This document shows positions 48,219 through 62,500 of a DNA stretch of 64,000 bases, piece after piece. The translations under genes and the position numbers were made by a program. Origin of the DNA: Hoplostethus atlanticus. Lineage: Eukaryota; Chordata; Actinopteri; Trachichthyiformes; Trachichthyidae. The notes beneath the pieces were generated by a model, which saw nothing but the letters and a program-made list of their open reading frames with translations, was not told the DNA's origin and made no database searches. The stretch is taken from NCBI GenBank assembly GCA_034670405.1, contig JAXDDX010000147.1, positions 995,001 through 1,059,000 of the forward strand. Direction: 5' to 3'. The stretch's first letter is position 1; each line of letters opens with the position of its first letter.

Positions 48219-51139
48219 ACCTGTCTGGGCAGTGTGTATGCCGTCCACAGAGGCATGGCCAGTTCTTTGCTGTATCCACTGACAAACTCCACGTGGTGAA
48301 GCAGGCTGTACTGGGTGTCGAACATCACCGCCGGGCGACCGAACGGCAGGTGGGTGGCGTCTGACGACACACACACACCGCTTAGTCAAGGCAAATTAAG
48401 ATTAAGCATCAACACTGAAATACTACTGGGTCAATGAAGGGATACGTTTGATCAAACTGGCAACCGCACCTGAGAAATTCAAATACATACTGTAAACTCA
48501 GATATATATATATATTATTGTGGCAGACTGGGGGGTGTGGTTGGGCAGATGGCTGGAGGCGGGGGGCGGAGTCGGGCCGGCAGGCGGGTTCGCCCTGCCC
48601 CGACACCGGCTGCAGCCCATCGGGACTGAGTGGGGACTAATATCTGTTGTGCATGTGTGTCTCCCCCATGTCAGTGAGCCGGGAACACCGAGCGAGCGAG
48701 CGGCTCGAGTGAGAGAGAGAGAGCGAGAGAGAGAGAGAGGACGGTTCCCGCCGAGAGCGGAGGAGGGCGAGAGAGCCCTGTGTGTGTGTGTGTGTGTGTA
48801 TATATATTCCGTGTGGCCAATAAACGGCGTTGCTGCCAAAGAACCCACCACAAGTCTCCGCCTCTGCCTACCCGTAGCAGCATCGTTGCTACAATTATAT
48901 ATAGATCCGATATACCGGATCAAGACAACACCAACCTGAATGAAGTCATACTCGGAGTAAGCACAATCAAATTAAGGCATGTGGAGCTTTTCATGGAAAC
49001 ACCTTGATCCAACTACGACCGTCTATCGGAGTTTTATCGGCATTTTGCGACACATACAGCGATCAAACTGCTTTATGACACCGGCTGTACGGTGAACTTT
49101 GTTTGACTGCACAGGGAAAAGACGACCGACACCGTCTCAATCCATACTCTCATGTACAGCCCTAAAGGGAACGTCTTGAAGTGTTCGGTAATATCTGCAC
49201 TAAGACAGCCACAAGCAGCATGACCGACCGAAAGGGATCTAGGCTGAAAACTGGAGGCTACGCTCTGTAGAAGGTAAACAGTAACATGAATGGAAAAGTT
49301 CTACCAGCGACCAGCTTGATTGAAATATTGTCTCATTCAGAATCAGGTCGATATCAATAGATTATTACATGTAAACGTAGTCAGTGTCTCGTGAAGAGAA
49401 CAGAAACCTACTGTAAGTGTAGACTCCATCTGGCGCAGGACTGAAGGCCTCAATGATCTCCTCCACTTTGTTCTACAACAGAAAAACACAGATCACAGAT
49501 CAGTATTACACTGGAGAACAAGAGCTCAGGTGTGGTTTGTGCAGCAGTGATCACTATCACTATGACTGACAGCTAACCGGTAACAGTTTGAGACGATGAC
49601 GTTTGAAAGCCTCAGTTATATACAGGTTTTAGTCTTTGTCACTGCTGGCCACTGTACACATTCTCTCTGACTGTGAGCCAATCAAATCAAAGCAAAACAA
49701 CGGCACTGTATCAAACACAACACAAAATACTAGAGCCCGACCGATATATCGGTTTGGCCGATATATCAGCCATTTTTTGACTTTTTTGACGACATCGGGA
49801 TCGGTAGTTATACAACCGGTGTGTCCCGATAATAAGTATAATAAACAAAAAAACATTGATTATTTATCCTGTACTTGTCTGTTTGAACGTTGTAATTGCT
49901 ATTTACTAGAATTATCCAGTAGAGGGAGCTCTAATACAAGTATGAGCAGCTGACACGCTACTTCTGTAATACGATCTTTTACATTTTTTATCTATCAAAA
50001 AGTTTTTCTGTGTTTATTTTTATTTATTTGTTTGCTTATGAGTTCAATGTTCTCACATATAGAAAATAAAGTTTTTCAATGTGATTTGCACTGTGCTAAT
50101 GCTAATGCTAATGCTAATGCTAATGCACGTCTCTTCAATTCCATTCTGTCAGAGAGCACCGCTGCACCTCCGTTAGGCTGAATTTGATACGACGGCGGCT
50201 TAAATGATAATACTCTCCGATGCCGTCGTCTTCCACTGACCTCGTCATCACAGCTGCATCCCAGGTCATAGGTCACGGTGGCCTCGGGCTCAGACGCAGG
50301 CGACGGCGATGTCACTTCCTCTGGCGTGGTGGGCTGGTACGGCGGCTCCCTCAGCATGTCGTTCAGGCTGCCGTGGGTCCCGTTGTTTGGGGCCGGCTTC
50401 AGCCCTAACAGGTCTGACAGAAGAGGACGGAGGACATGAGTAAAGGCAGCAGGGTGGTGTAGCGGTCAGGGAGGGCATCCTTCACCCAGGCGGCCATGAT
50501 GGCAAGCATCCGCCCTGCTGAAGTGTGACTAGACACTGAATGCTCTGTAGCGACCCTTTGGAAAGACACATTTCTTCTTCAAGGAATCAGTTGGTTGAGG
50601 AAACAATTTGAAATTCCTTTGACCGTGTACGATATTCAACAAATTTACAGTTACAAAAGAGCTTGACTTGATGGAAAAAAGTTTCTGGAACTTTCTTCAC
50701 CCGTCAACTTTCTTTCCGTCTCAAATTGATACGAGGAGAAACAGTACGTGATACCCAAACGTGACTTTATGTTGCTGTTTGTATTGGTGACATCAACACT
50801 ACACTGTGAACATGAGCACTGATGCCAAATAGTATTTACAGTAACATAATAATTCACAAAATAAGAATATTCTTACCACACATGACGTTGTATAATTCTA
50901 TATTTTCAAAAGCTGGCACTTTTTTCTGGAACTTGAAGTTTGGCCCATGGCCCATGAAGATGGTCTGCGTGAAGAGATAAACAATTCCTATTATTGATCA
51001 TAATTAAATAATAATGAAATGTTCAGCATATTTAAATGTACTGTTATGAGGTCACAGCTTCAGCCAATCAGAACGGAGAACCAGAAGCATCTGTTTTATA
51101 AAACACATTAGCAGAGATCCTTGTGGTAAACAGTCAGAC

Positions 51140-51172
<33 letters not shown>

Positions 51173-52147
51173 AATAGATAGATAGATAGAAAATAGATAG
51201 ATAGATAGATAGATGGCTCTTTATTGTCCGTGAGGGGAAATTGCAGAATAGAATAGAATAGAATACCCTCATGCTGGTAATCTTGTTGTCGAAGCCGTGG
51301 TCACCAAAGAAGCCACACCGCGTCCTTTTTATTTCAGGCATTTTCCTGAAACAGATGAAAAACATCAAGAGAAGTTTTCCCGAGAAACAAACACCTCTGC
51401 ACCTTTTAGATTAAAAATAATAGAATGTAGAGTCTTTTTAAAGAGGTATTTAAGAGGTATGGCATTTAGGAAAGGAGGAAAGACCTCTGAAACTATTTCA
51501 GTTTGCTTTAACGTGGACGCTGAAACTGTATTACCTGCCGGTGTCAGACCTCTTATCTACCACTCCTCCAGGAAGTAGACTGACCCCATTACAGGAGTCA
51601 GCTGAAGGGCCTTAAAACTCTCTGATGTGCCACTTCCTTGTTCCTTGAGGAAGAACACCTTCCTGACTACAGCAATGAGACGATGGGGCTTGATGTTCAA
51701 TGAGTTACCTACCGGGGAGGCAGGCCTACTAACTACAGCACAAAGAAGTGATTTCTCCATCTTCCTTTCTCTCCTTCCTCCATCTGCCGTCTCCAGAAAC
51801 TCTTTATCTTTAGCTCCGTTAGCGCTGGAAGAACAGCGCCCTCTTCCTGTTTGGTGCCGTAAAGCAATCCAGCAGATTTCCCTCTGAGTAGAGGCTGGTA
51901 GAGTGTTGGTCTGGTTTCTTTACGGTAATTATACCGTAAATATGATTTATTGATGTTAAAGTAGTAGGTGGTCGGTTACCTAGCGATGTGCCACTTCCTC
52001 TCCATCAGCAGGTGGACGTCCTCTATCCGCCGGTTGTTGGCGTAGTGAAGCCTCTTGGGCAGATGCTGCTTCAGGTAGGGCTTGAAGTGCTGCGTCGACA
52101 TTTTACACTGAAACAACCACACAGAGCAGGAGGTGAACGACCTGAGT

Positions 52148-52190
<43 letters not shown>

Positions 52191-52264
52191 CACATGATAC
52201 TGGACAGTCAGCGAATCATCAGGAAAAACTTGATGTTAACTCAGTGTTGCATAATATATGTATG

Positions 52265-52328
<64 letters not shown>

Positions 52329-52501
52329 ACTGTGAGGTTGGCAACCACTACTTTTGGGTCATCTGGAAAAGGGAAACATAACATTATGATGCAACCTGCA
52401 AGATCCTCTTTCAGTCGAACTCAGCAGAACGACAGGCGTCAGCACCGCAGAGGAAACATGCTCAGATACAGTAGGACTCAGTGGGAAGCATTTCTTCTTT
52501 T

Positions 52502-52533
<32 letters not shown>

Positions 52534-53537
52534 TAATCGTGTTTTAATCTTGTATTCTCCCGACCTGTGGTTTCATGGTATACACCTCTGTAATACTGTA
52601 CGTCTATTCAGCTGCAACACATCTGATTTGAGAATAGGTTTCTGCATCAGAACAGACTTCTCTCGTCTCCGTTCTACAGCAGCAGATCCAGGGTCAGCCT
52701 TACATGTGGTTGACTTGGGGTCGCGGGGTCGCACCCTGCCCAGGGAGCCGGGGATCAGCATGATCTCGTCTATGTTGAGAGGGTAACTGCTGAGGAACTC
52801 CGTCCGGTCGCAGTGCGCCTCCTCCATACCTGGGAACAGAAACACCGCCAGCCGCACGATCGCATGTTTTAGTTTGGGTTCATTTAGAGAACTGAGAACA
52901 GTCAAGATGATGATATAAGACGCCAAAACTGCATAAAAACTATTTTGATTTCCATCATAAAAACTAATAATTACTAATTCTGATGACAGTATTAAATGGA
53001 TCTTTAAGATGGGATGAGGAATGTTTTTTATGGGTTTTATACTCTTTGATGTTCCTTGTGAAAGTACAAAGTTTTGTAGCTTTTGTTGTTTTGCTTTTGA
53101 TTGTAAAAATTGTAAAATAAATTTGACTTGACTTGAATGATATCGTCCATAAAAACTGCAAGCTGCAGCGTTAAATCCTTCACAACATTTTTAAAACAAG
53201 CCTTGTGAGTCAATTGGTTTACAAGGCAAAGAGTGACAGCTGATTTCTGCCAATCACAAAAAGGACCCAGCTGAGCCTCGCTGTGACCGGGACTGTGATT
53301 GGTGGAAATAATCAGAGGTCACTTTTTTTGGACGGTCCCGGCGGTGTGAAGTCCTACCGTGGTCTCCGACGACGATGACGTTGACGCAGCGATGCAGGTT
53401 CATCTGCTTCAGGCCGTTCAGCAGCTGACCGATGACGTTGTCGATCTCCTTCAGAGGGTTGTCCAGCTGAGGCGGGGCGAGGACAAGGACGCACAAGTCG
53501 CACAAGTTGTTTTCGGAAAAGCAGTTATGTAATACAG

Positions 53538-53579
<42 letters not shown>

Positions 53580-56500
53580 CACTGCTGAGTGGTCCCAGTC
53601 GATGCCCGAAGGTATCCGGCTGCTCTGAGTGGACAGCGTAGACGTAAGGCCTAGAGAGAAAACACAGACACAAATATCTCCATTTTACAGGCATGAGGCA
53701 TCATTACTGTAAACCAACCAACCAGCCTCTACCAGCCTGTCAGCCTCTACCAGCCTCTACCAGCCTCTACCAGCCTGTCAGCCTCTACCAGCCTCTACTA
53801 GCCTCTACCAGCCTCTACCAGCCTGTCAGCCTCTACCAACCTGTCAGCCTCTACCAACCTGTCAGCCTCTACCAGCCTCTACTAGCCTCTACCAGCCTCT
53901 ACCAGCCTGTCAGCCTCTACCAACCTGTCAGCCTCTACCAGCCTCTACTAGCCTCTACCAGCCTCTACCAGCCTGTCAGCCTCTACCAGCCTCTACCAAC
54001 CTGTCAACCTCTACCAGCCTCTACCAGCCTCTACCAGCCTCTACTCTCATTCTACATTGTGTCCACCGGGTCGATTTGGAGGGAAATCTGCTGGATTGCT
54101 TTACGGCACCAAACAGGAAGAGGGCGCTGTTCTTCCAGCGCTAACGGAGCTAAAGATAAAGAGTTTCTGGTGACGGCAGATGGAGGAAGGAGAGAAAGGA
54201 AGATGGAGAAATCACTTCAACATGTTGATCCTCTTCAGGAAAGACAAAGACACCAGGGAGGGGGAGGGGGGACAGGAAGCAATGGGGCTGATGGGAAATG
54301 TAGTCTTAATGTGGAGAAACACTAGTAATAATTCCACTGGTGAGGTAGAGGCTACCAGTCGTCTCCATGGTCTCACTGGTTTACAGTCACTATACCAAGA
54401 TATTACCGTTCATTTGATAATGATATATTGATGACTACACCTTTAACATTGAGAGATCATCCAAGTCTTTCCTTGTTCTCAGTAACTATTACTGCCTACT
54501 GAGCTACGATGAAACAGACTTTTAAACATTGTCTGACAAAGGCATTGTTCATAACCCCTACACATTAAAAACTCCTCACATCCATGTCAAAAGGCCAGTA
54601 GGTTACGGTCCAGTGCTCCTCAACAGTCCCTGACTGTGCTGCACTCTCACATTGCAATCACACTGCTAAAAAGGCTTAAGGTCAGAAAGGGACTTAACGA
54701 AGACTAGCCATACTAGTTTCAATCGTTTCAAGACATTTCAAATAAATCTCTTCAATATAATAAAGCAAGTGACATTTCTGGAAATCAGCTAAATCATCTG
54801 TCAGGTTGAGTTGCACCTCATTCTGCACAACCCAAGACTGTCAGGAGAACCCTCTTGAACGTCTCCTCCCTTTCATCTCTCCACCTGCCCTTCATGATTT
54901 AATCGGTGAAATCAAAAAGGAATCGCAGCTTTCACCCGGATTCACCCGGTCAGCAGGTCGCTGATGTTTTGTCCACTCGGTGTATTTTGAAGTAGGTACG
55001 ATAGGAAAACAAGATAAAACCATTTGCTGAGCTTGTTATTTTTGGCAGTGCGGTGCAACTCACCTCACCTCAACTCCTGAACCAAGGAACAAAAAAAAAA
55101 ACACCTGAGCATCTTGTTCACATTCTGCACACTTCAGAAACACTTCAGCCAATCGCTGACTCAGCACTCCTCAACACAAAAAAAAAAAGCCTTTATCTTC
55201 AACACTTCAATTCCCTCACTGACACTGACATGTAACAGACAGCAACCCATTTAGAGCAACAATCTAAGAAAACTTAATACAGAAGTTTTGCGTTTCAGTG
55301 ATATTTTTAAATACTCATGCAAGAGCGTCAAAATTACACAAATGAACAAAGTCAAGTCATGCAACTACACAAACCACCTCAACACTGGCACTTCACAGTC
55401 TCTTAGCACATCCTTGACATGTATGCTTCAGCTGCGTCAGTAGAGTTTGAGTCTACTGACGTGATGGAAGGATGTCTAAAACTCCTACAAGTGGAGCATC
55501 CCGGTTCACCACGTACCTGCGACGTCCTGGGTTTGAATCCGGCCCAGGCCTCGTCACATGTTACCCCCCTTAATCTCTCTCCTCTTTGAATAACACCTGA
55601 AATAATCTTTAAAAAAAAAAACCTAAAGTAAAGTCGTGGGAATAGAAGACACACCTCTCGTCATCGGGCAGATGCAGCCAGCGCAGAATGGTCAAGATCC
55701 TCCTCTCCAGGGGAATCACCCTGGGAATGAAATGGTCCAATTAATCAGCTGTTGAAGAAATGCTTATGTTATTATCAGAAGTAATAGGTTTTTTTTGTTT
55801 TTTTTTGCTGAAACCAGTGGATTTACTCAGCTGTGTGTGGAGAGGGAGGAGGGGGGGGTGATGCAGCGGTTGTGTCACTTTTCTTGTGGTTAATGTACGA
55901 CAGAAAAACTGCTGCAACTGCATTTAAAGCTGCTCTTGGTTAAACGGTGCTGCAGCAGAGCAGACCGAGTAGATCCGTAGATCCACCCAAATGAAATCCT
56001 GGTGTCGGTTTGGTCACTGGTGGGAAATCTTCTCCACACAGGAAGTGACCAATCCAGACCTGCTGAACCTCTTCACCACCTCCACCCACCACACCCATGA
56101 AGACGAACACCCTGAGGTCAGAGAGGTCTGCGGGATTTCTGGGTATTGAAATCAAGAATTCAAACGGTTAGCGCTCACTGGCGTTTGCGGCCGTCAACGT
56201 GTAGAATTGCATAACGCAGCTTCAAAACATTTACAACCGCGGCGGCTGCTGAAAACCAGGAGGTCCAGAGTTCAATCCCCTCAACGCACGTGACACAACA
56301 GCCACGAGCCCTGTTGAAGTGTCCTTGAGCAAGGCGGGGCAGTGAACATCTCACCCACCTGCCCACTGTAAGTCACACTGGAAAATTGAAAATTGTAATT
56401 GAAAAACAGGCAATAACATAAATGTCGTTTCTTCCTTTGCCCCATAGTGACTTGACTTGACTTCAACCAAATGTCATCGTCGAGACGAATATGATTTTCT

Positions 56501-59500
56501 CCTTTTTGAAGACGTGGCTCCAGCTGACACAACGCTCTCGTGAACCAGCATCAAGCTGGCGTTTCGGCTGCTCAATGGCCTCTGTTGTGGCTGATTGTGT
56601 AGGGGTATTGTCCTGTGTGTGTGTGTGTGTGTAGGGCCATTGTCAGTGAGTCAGGATGTGACGAAAAACCAATCCGTCTTTCCCTCGTGCGTATTAGGTC
56701 ATGGATAAATCCAGTCTGAAACTTTAATAGTGTTAAACAAAGAGGCTGTTGTACCAAATGTCTCATGGATCTAAAACATCAACGGTAACCATCAGGTTTT
56801 GGTGTCAGCCAAAGGGAGTGGTGCACGCTCACCAGTACGGCGCTGTGAAGTCGATGTCTGTAGCCAGAGCAAACTCACCAAGGCCAGAAGAAGGTTCCCG
56901 CTTTCACTCCTTGTTTCTCTGCTGTGATCCAGATCTATAACACACAGAAAACAAGGAGATTCAGATTCAAAAAAGAAAAATATTTCAGGTGACATAATAA
57001 ACCCTCTGGCAGCCATCTTGGAGGTCTTCAGCTCTGTGAACAGCTGGCTGTGTTTCTGCCCGTCTCAACAGAATTTAATCTTCATGGTTAATTTCTGTTT
57101 CTACTGAACTGATCATTTCATCACTGATACATCTGATTGATTTAGTGTTTAGATCATGTAGCTTGTTAGCTAGCTAACCATAGTATCTGGTCAGCTAACC
57201 ATCACTGTCTTGTTAACACATCTGATTAGCACGCTAGCTAACATAGCCAGTAGAAGCTACTTGTTGTGTGGGGTGGGGGGGGGGGGCATTACTTTTTCAA
57301 TGTCCCGACTCAGATTTTGCCAGCCTGGATTGACCTTCCAATCACAACAACCCACTAGATATTGATACTCACCGGCTGCCCACCCCACCAGCGGTGGTTG
57401 AGCTTCTCTCTGCCGCGCAGGTTGAATGTGGCATCGAACACCGGGTCGTGCATGGTGTTTCCCACTATCCCATGGGATTCTGGGTAAAGTCCCTACAGAG
57501 AGAACAGTTATCATGACATAACGGGACTATAAGGAGCATTTTGGTCATGACTGTGGGACAAATTGCACATTTATATTGCCTCAAAATGCTTGAGTTAGGT
57601 TAACTTAATATTCACAGACACAGATTCTCTCACTACATCTTCCTCATGCACTGTACATGATGTCCTGTTACAACGAGTTTGTTGCACAGAGAGGAAGTGA
57701 GCATTTGAATGACTTACAGTGGCTAGTGTGTATAAATTGGGGAAGGTCTTGGAAGGGTAGACTGGCCGCATGTAGGGTGCCGATGTACCACATGTTCCTA
57801 AGAAATGTAAAAACATCAGTATTACGATGACTGAACACGATTTCAAAAACTACAACCCTGTAATTCACTGTACTGTGATGAAGAAGCATCGCTGCCTAAC
57901 TCTAGTCAGGACTGAAATGGGCACTATATCGAAACAGGCTATGATCATTCACACGCGTCATTTGAAATCTTAATCAAAATCTTATTCCCTTAAAACTACC
58001 GAAGAATTTGGTTGGATAATTCCAATGCAAACTATTTGTTTCAAGAATCTGCTGCAGTGGCATAATCTTGAGGTTTTATTTCAAGATGCCGCTTGTTTCA
58101 AGAAAGTTCCTTAAACAAGCTGAGTTACATGGTTGGAGGTACATCACCCCAATGAGAGATGAGTTTTTTCCTGTTTCAAAAATATTTTCTATTTTCAGCA
58201 GTACGGGATCGTAACAGTTCATCACCACATTAAACCTTCTACATTTCTATCACAACGTGTCTCTTCCGATTTCAACGTGCAGCAGGTGAATCGGGGAACG
58301 GTTTAAACCTGTTTCAGTTGACAGAGATCGGTTACTACTCCCATTTTGACCTACAAAACCCAACAACTTGTTTCCAAGGCTTGTAAATTGCTGGTGAGGC
58401 CACTGGGGGGAAAACAAGGACAGGCAGCGTAAAAGGCAAACACAAGTGCTACGTGTTTGGATGCTATGAGTTCACCAGGCAGCGTGCAACATGGGAAAGC
58501 ACTTGTTGGCAGTATAGCATCACATATAGCAACACCTGCTCTGGTCTTCATGTCTACAGCCACAATGCATTGCATCTTCTACAATGACTACAACTGCACA
58601 AGAGGATTTTCAAGCAGCCACAATAATAATAATAACTGTATTTGTAGTAAAAAGGATGAAGCCTTACTGAGTTTCTCTATGTTAGGGATGACAGATTTGC
58701 CCTTCTTCAAGTAGGAGGCTCTGAACCCATCGACCGACAGCATGATGAGGGGAGGACGGATGAAGCTGGAACGACAGTTTTAGAGTCATTTCAAAGCTTT
58801 GAGACAGAGGAAGGATAAAAGGTTCAAATAACTTGCTAGCGGCATAAGATAATGCTAGGCACTTTACTGCACTTTACACACGTTACTGTATGCTAACATT
58901 AGCATGTGCACAGGACAGAGAAATCTAATCTGGTGGTTCTGCTATCATGGAAAAGGGAAGCTGACCAACGAGCCAACGAGTTCATAGAATCAGAATGAGA
59001 TTTATTGGCCAAGTACATTTGCACATACAAGGAATTTGACTCGGTGCCATTTTCATTTGATATACCTCCTGACTAGAGTGACTAGAGGGACTAGATGTTG
59101 AGATCAACTTCAAACTCACCCTGCAGGACATTCGGCACTCTTGATCTCCTCACAGTCACCTTGTACCCATGCGGTGTCACCTGCCAAGGAATGGAGAACG
59201 GAGGTGAGTGGTCGTCTGCTTTCATTATTTTGTGGTTTTCCTTTTGTGGATGTAAAAGGGTTTCATCACAAAGTTTGAACCGGCGCAGTAAAAATCAATT
59301 AAGGCGAGTCGCAAGCCATTGGAAACGATGTGTTTTAGAGTGTGATGGAGCTCTTTGGGAAAGCTTTTTCATAAAGGACATTGAACCCATCCTACGTAAG
59401 GACTACTTCAGGGTCAGGGCTCGGATACCTTTGCAGAGGGACTTGTAGTTGGTGCAGCAGTCGCCTCTCTCCAGACAGTCCTCTGAGCAGTGGCAGGCGT

Positions 59501-62500
59501 GGTCATCGTTCCTCTCCTCCCCACAGCGATCCTCTTTGCACTCAAAACCCCCCACTGAGACAGAGGAAGGATGAAAGATTAAAGAAACATCACATCATTT
59601 ACTTCGGTGGGCCACGCATGGCAGCTCTCAAAACGTCTCACTGAAACGAAGGGTGAAGGGTTACGAGATCATCCGTGAACTTGTTTCAATATGGACAAAC
59701 CCAACGAGAGGAGGAAACGCTGCATACTTTCATAAACCGATGTGAACATGCTGTCTGTGAACGCACCCAAATAAAACTATAACAACTATTGTAAAACACA
59801 GTGACAGGAAGGTCTCCGTCTCACTCCCACGATCCTCTCCAGCCTCAATCACAACCCCGTTTTGCCAAATCTTCCTCCTCTTGTTCTAAAATGTTCCTGT
59901 CTTGAGTGTTTAGAAAAATCCTTCCTCCCATTTTTTTTCTCCTCACCTCTTATTTCTTTACCTATCATCCATGATCACTCTAGCATTGATCGATTAGCGC
60001 CAAAGACCTCAAAGAAAAATAACGAAGAACTCACCTGTTAATCAGCTGTAAATGACACCTTAATGCATGAACTAAGAGCATGTTAAAGAAGACAAAACCC
60101 ATTAAACTGAATCTGACGGGCTCAGATCAGACTGACCTGTTTTCAGGCAGTGCTCGTCGAAGTCGGAGCAGCAGCTGTAGTAGGTTTTACACAGATTGTC
60201 ACATCTGCATCCTGGAGGCTTGGCCTCCTCCAGCTCAAAGCACCTCCCCTTACAGGAGCCTGCTGAGCTCACCCACAGGGAGTCAGAGATGGCTGCAGGG
60301 AGGAGACACATTTAGACAGAGGCCAGGAAAACACCGCCACACTGCAAAAACATCCACCTAAATATTCCACTTGATCTTGTGTTCAGTCGTAAAATCAGTT
60401 TTTTTCTTAAAAAAAGTTGAGATCATTTGGGGTGATACAATTTCACTTGTTTCCCATGCAGTTATCCGATATCAACTCCACGTCACTTCCACTTGTTGCA
60501 AGAAATTTCATGATTAAAGTGAAACAAAACAAAGCCTTAGTGAAGATGTAGGGATCTTATATCAGTAATCTGTCGTGTCTAATCCATTACAGATTACAGT
60601 AAACTAACCAACCGGTTGTGATTCTGAAACATGTGGTAGAACAAGGTGATATTTATTGAGGTTTTTCATGCAAAATGGTTCAACAAACGTTACAGTGTGC
60701 ATCTTATGATTGCTTCTAAAACGGAAAGTGCTGCCAGGTGATTTTCAACAAAACCTATCGCTCCGTTTGATCTCATGTCCCCTCCGGTCACCGAGTCACC
60801 TAGTCACCTAGTCACCTAGTCACCTAGCCGCGAGTCAACCAGTGGTCGGTCTTGGTTAACGTCCGCTATTTGCTCTGTGGCAAGTTATGAGTAATCAAAT
60901 GTCAAGGTTTGTCTCACTCTTAGTCTGAGGTGGGCTGTCTCCTCCCTCTGCAGGCCGGCTGGCTTGAAACACATAGGCTCTGCTGACCTCGGTACCCAAC
61001 AGGCAGAACACAACCACTACCTGTGGAAAGACACAAGTAGAGCATGTTACTAATACTTACACAGTGTAATCGAATACTTCTTTTCTCTCGCCCCCCTGCA
61101 CAGGGAGGTCAGAGGTCAGAGGTCAGCGTCAGGACGCTTCAGCAGGGCGGATGCTTGACACAGGAGCTTGAACCTGCCAAACTCTTTCACTCTTTGTATG
61201 TATTCCACCAGAGGGGTCAGAGGTCAAGGGGCAGCCAGGAGTAGCACCCCTGGAGCAGGTTGGGGTTGAGTGCCTTGCTCAAAGACACTTCGACATAGCT
61301 CTATAAATAGAGCGCTAACACTGCCAGGGTTCTGGTCTATCCTGGCTACTGCATTGCATTCTGGTCTATCTTGGCTATTGCATTGCCTTCTGGTCTATCC
61401 TGGCTACTGCACTGCATTCTGGTCTATCCTGGCTACTGCATTGCATTCTGGTCTATCTCGACTACTGCATTGGATTCTGGTCCATCTCGGCTACTGCATT
61501 GCATTCTGGTCTATCTTGGTACTGCATTGCATTCTGGTCTATCCTGGCTACTGCATTGCATTCTGGTCTATCTTGGCTACTGCACTGCATTCTGGTCTAT
61601 CTTCCTACTGCATTGCATTCTGGTCTATCTCTCCTGTCGGTGTAGAAATTGGTCTCTCTCTCCTCTGATGGATTTCTCCTGTATGATTGTTGATCGTCGG
61701 TCTAGAAAGAAGCCCTTGCTCTTTGATTCTGATTGGCTGACACCAAAACCTGACGGTTACCGTTGATGGTTTAGATCATGAAACATTTTCTGATATCAGA
61801 CTGGAAATATCTCAACGTGATTGGAGGAAGAACAAAACACCAGATGACTTTAAGGACCAGATGGATCAGTTTCAGATCCTGAATGTCTGAACTGATGATC
61901 CCAAGAGCTTCTGCTTCTCTTTCCTCTTTGTTTTCACGCCCCGTCAATCATTCATGAATGATTTTTAAAAGATCTTTCAAGTAACACTTGCTTCTTAAAC
62001 ATACTAGGAAGAGATGAGAGCGGTATGAGCTCACATGAAGCTACGTGGTTAAAGTGCATTTTCTCTTGTTAACATGTTTTTGTCATTTCTTATGGTCCCT
62101 GTTGTCTGAAAGATTAACACCTGGACCTCGAGGACTCCTGGAGGTCCTTGGACCCCCAGTTTGGGAACCACTGGACTAATATGGCTCATATTGACGCTCA
62201 CAACATCTGACCTGAAGAGGTTTATGCTTTAGGGTGAAGGCACTTCAAGGTGTTGAACAGATTCAGATTCAATTAAATGTTCCCATCAGAAACGTCTTCG
62301 AACTCCGGGCCAGGACACTGCACATGCCCTGTCATCCTAGAAAATATCAAATGTCATAAAGTCACCACTAAGCGACTTTAAGTTCTTATAGAAATATTAA
62401 AAGAATATTACAATTTGTCATTTGTCATTAGGGTGATGTACCATATTGAGTATTTTGACTAAAATGACTGACAGCTGTTGTGTTGCTAATAACTTCCTCT

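Noticed and set aside
48520-48939. 139-codon plus-strand frame
   Set aside because: It lies within the solo LTR at 48519-48893 and has no conserved motif.
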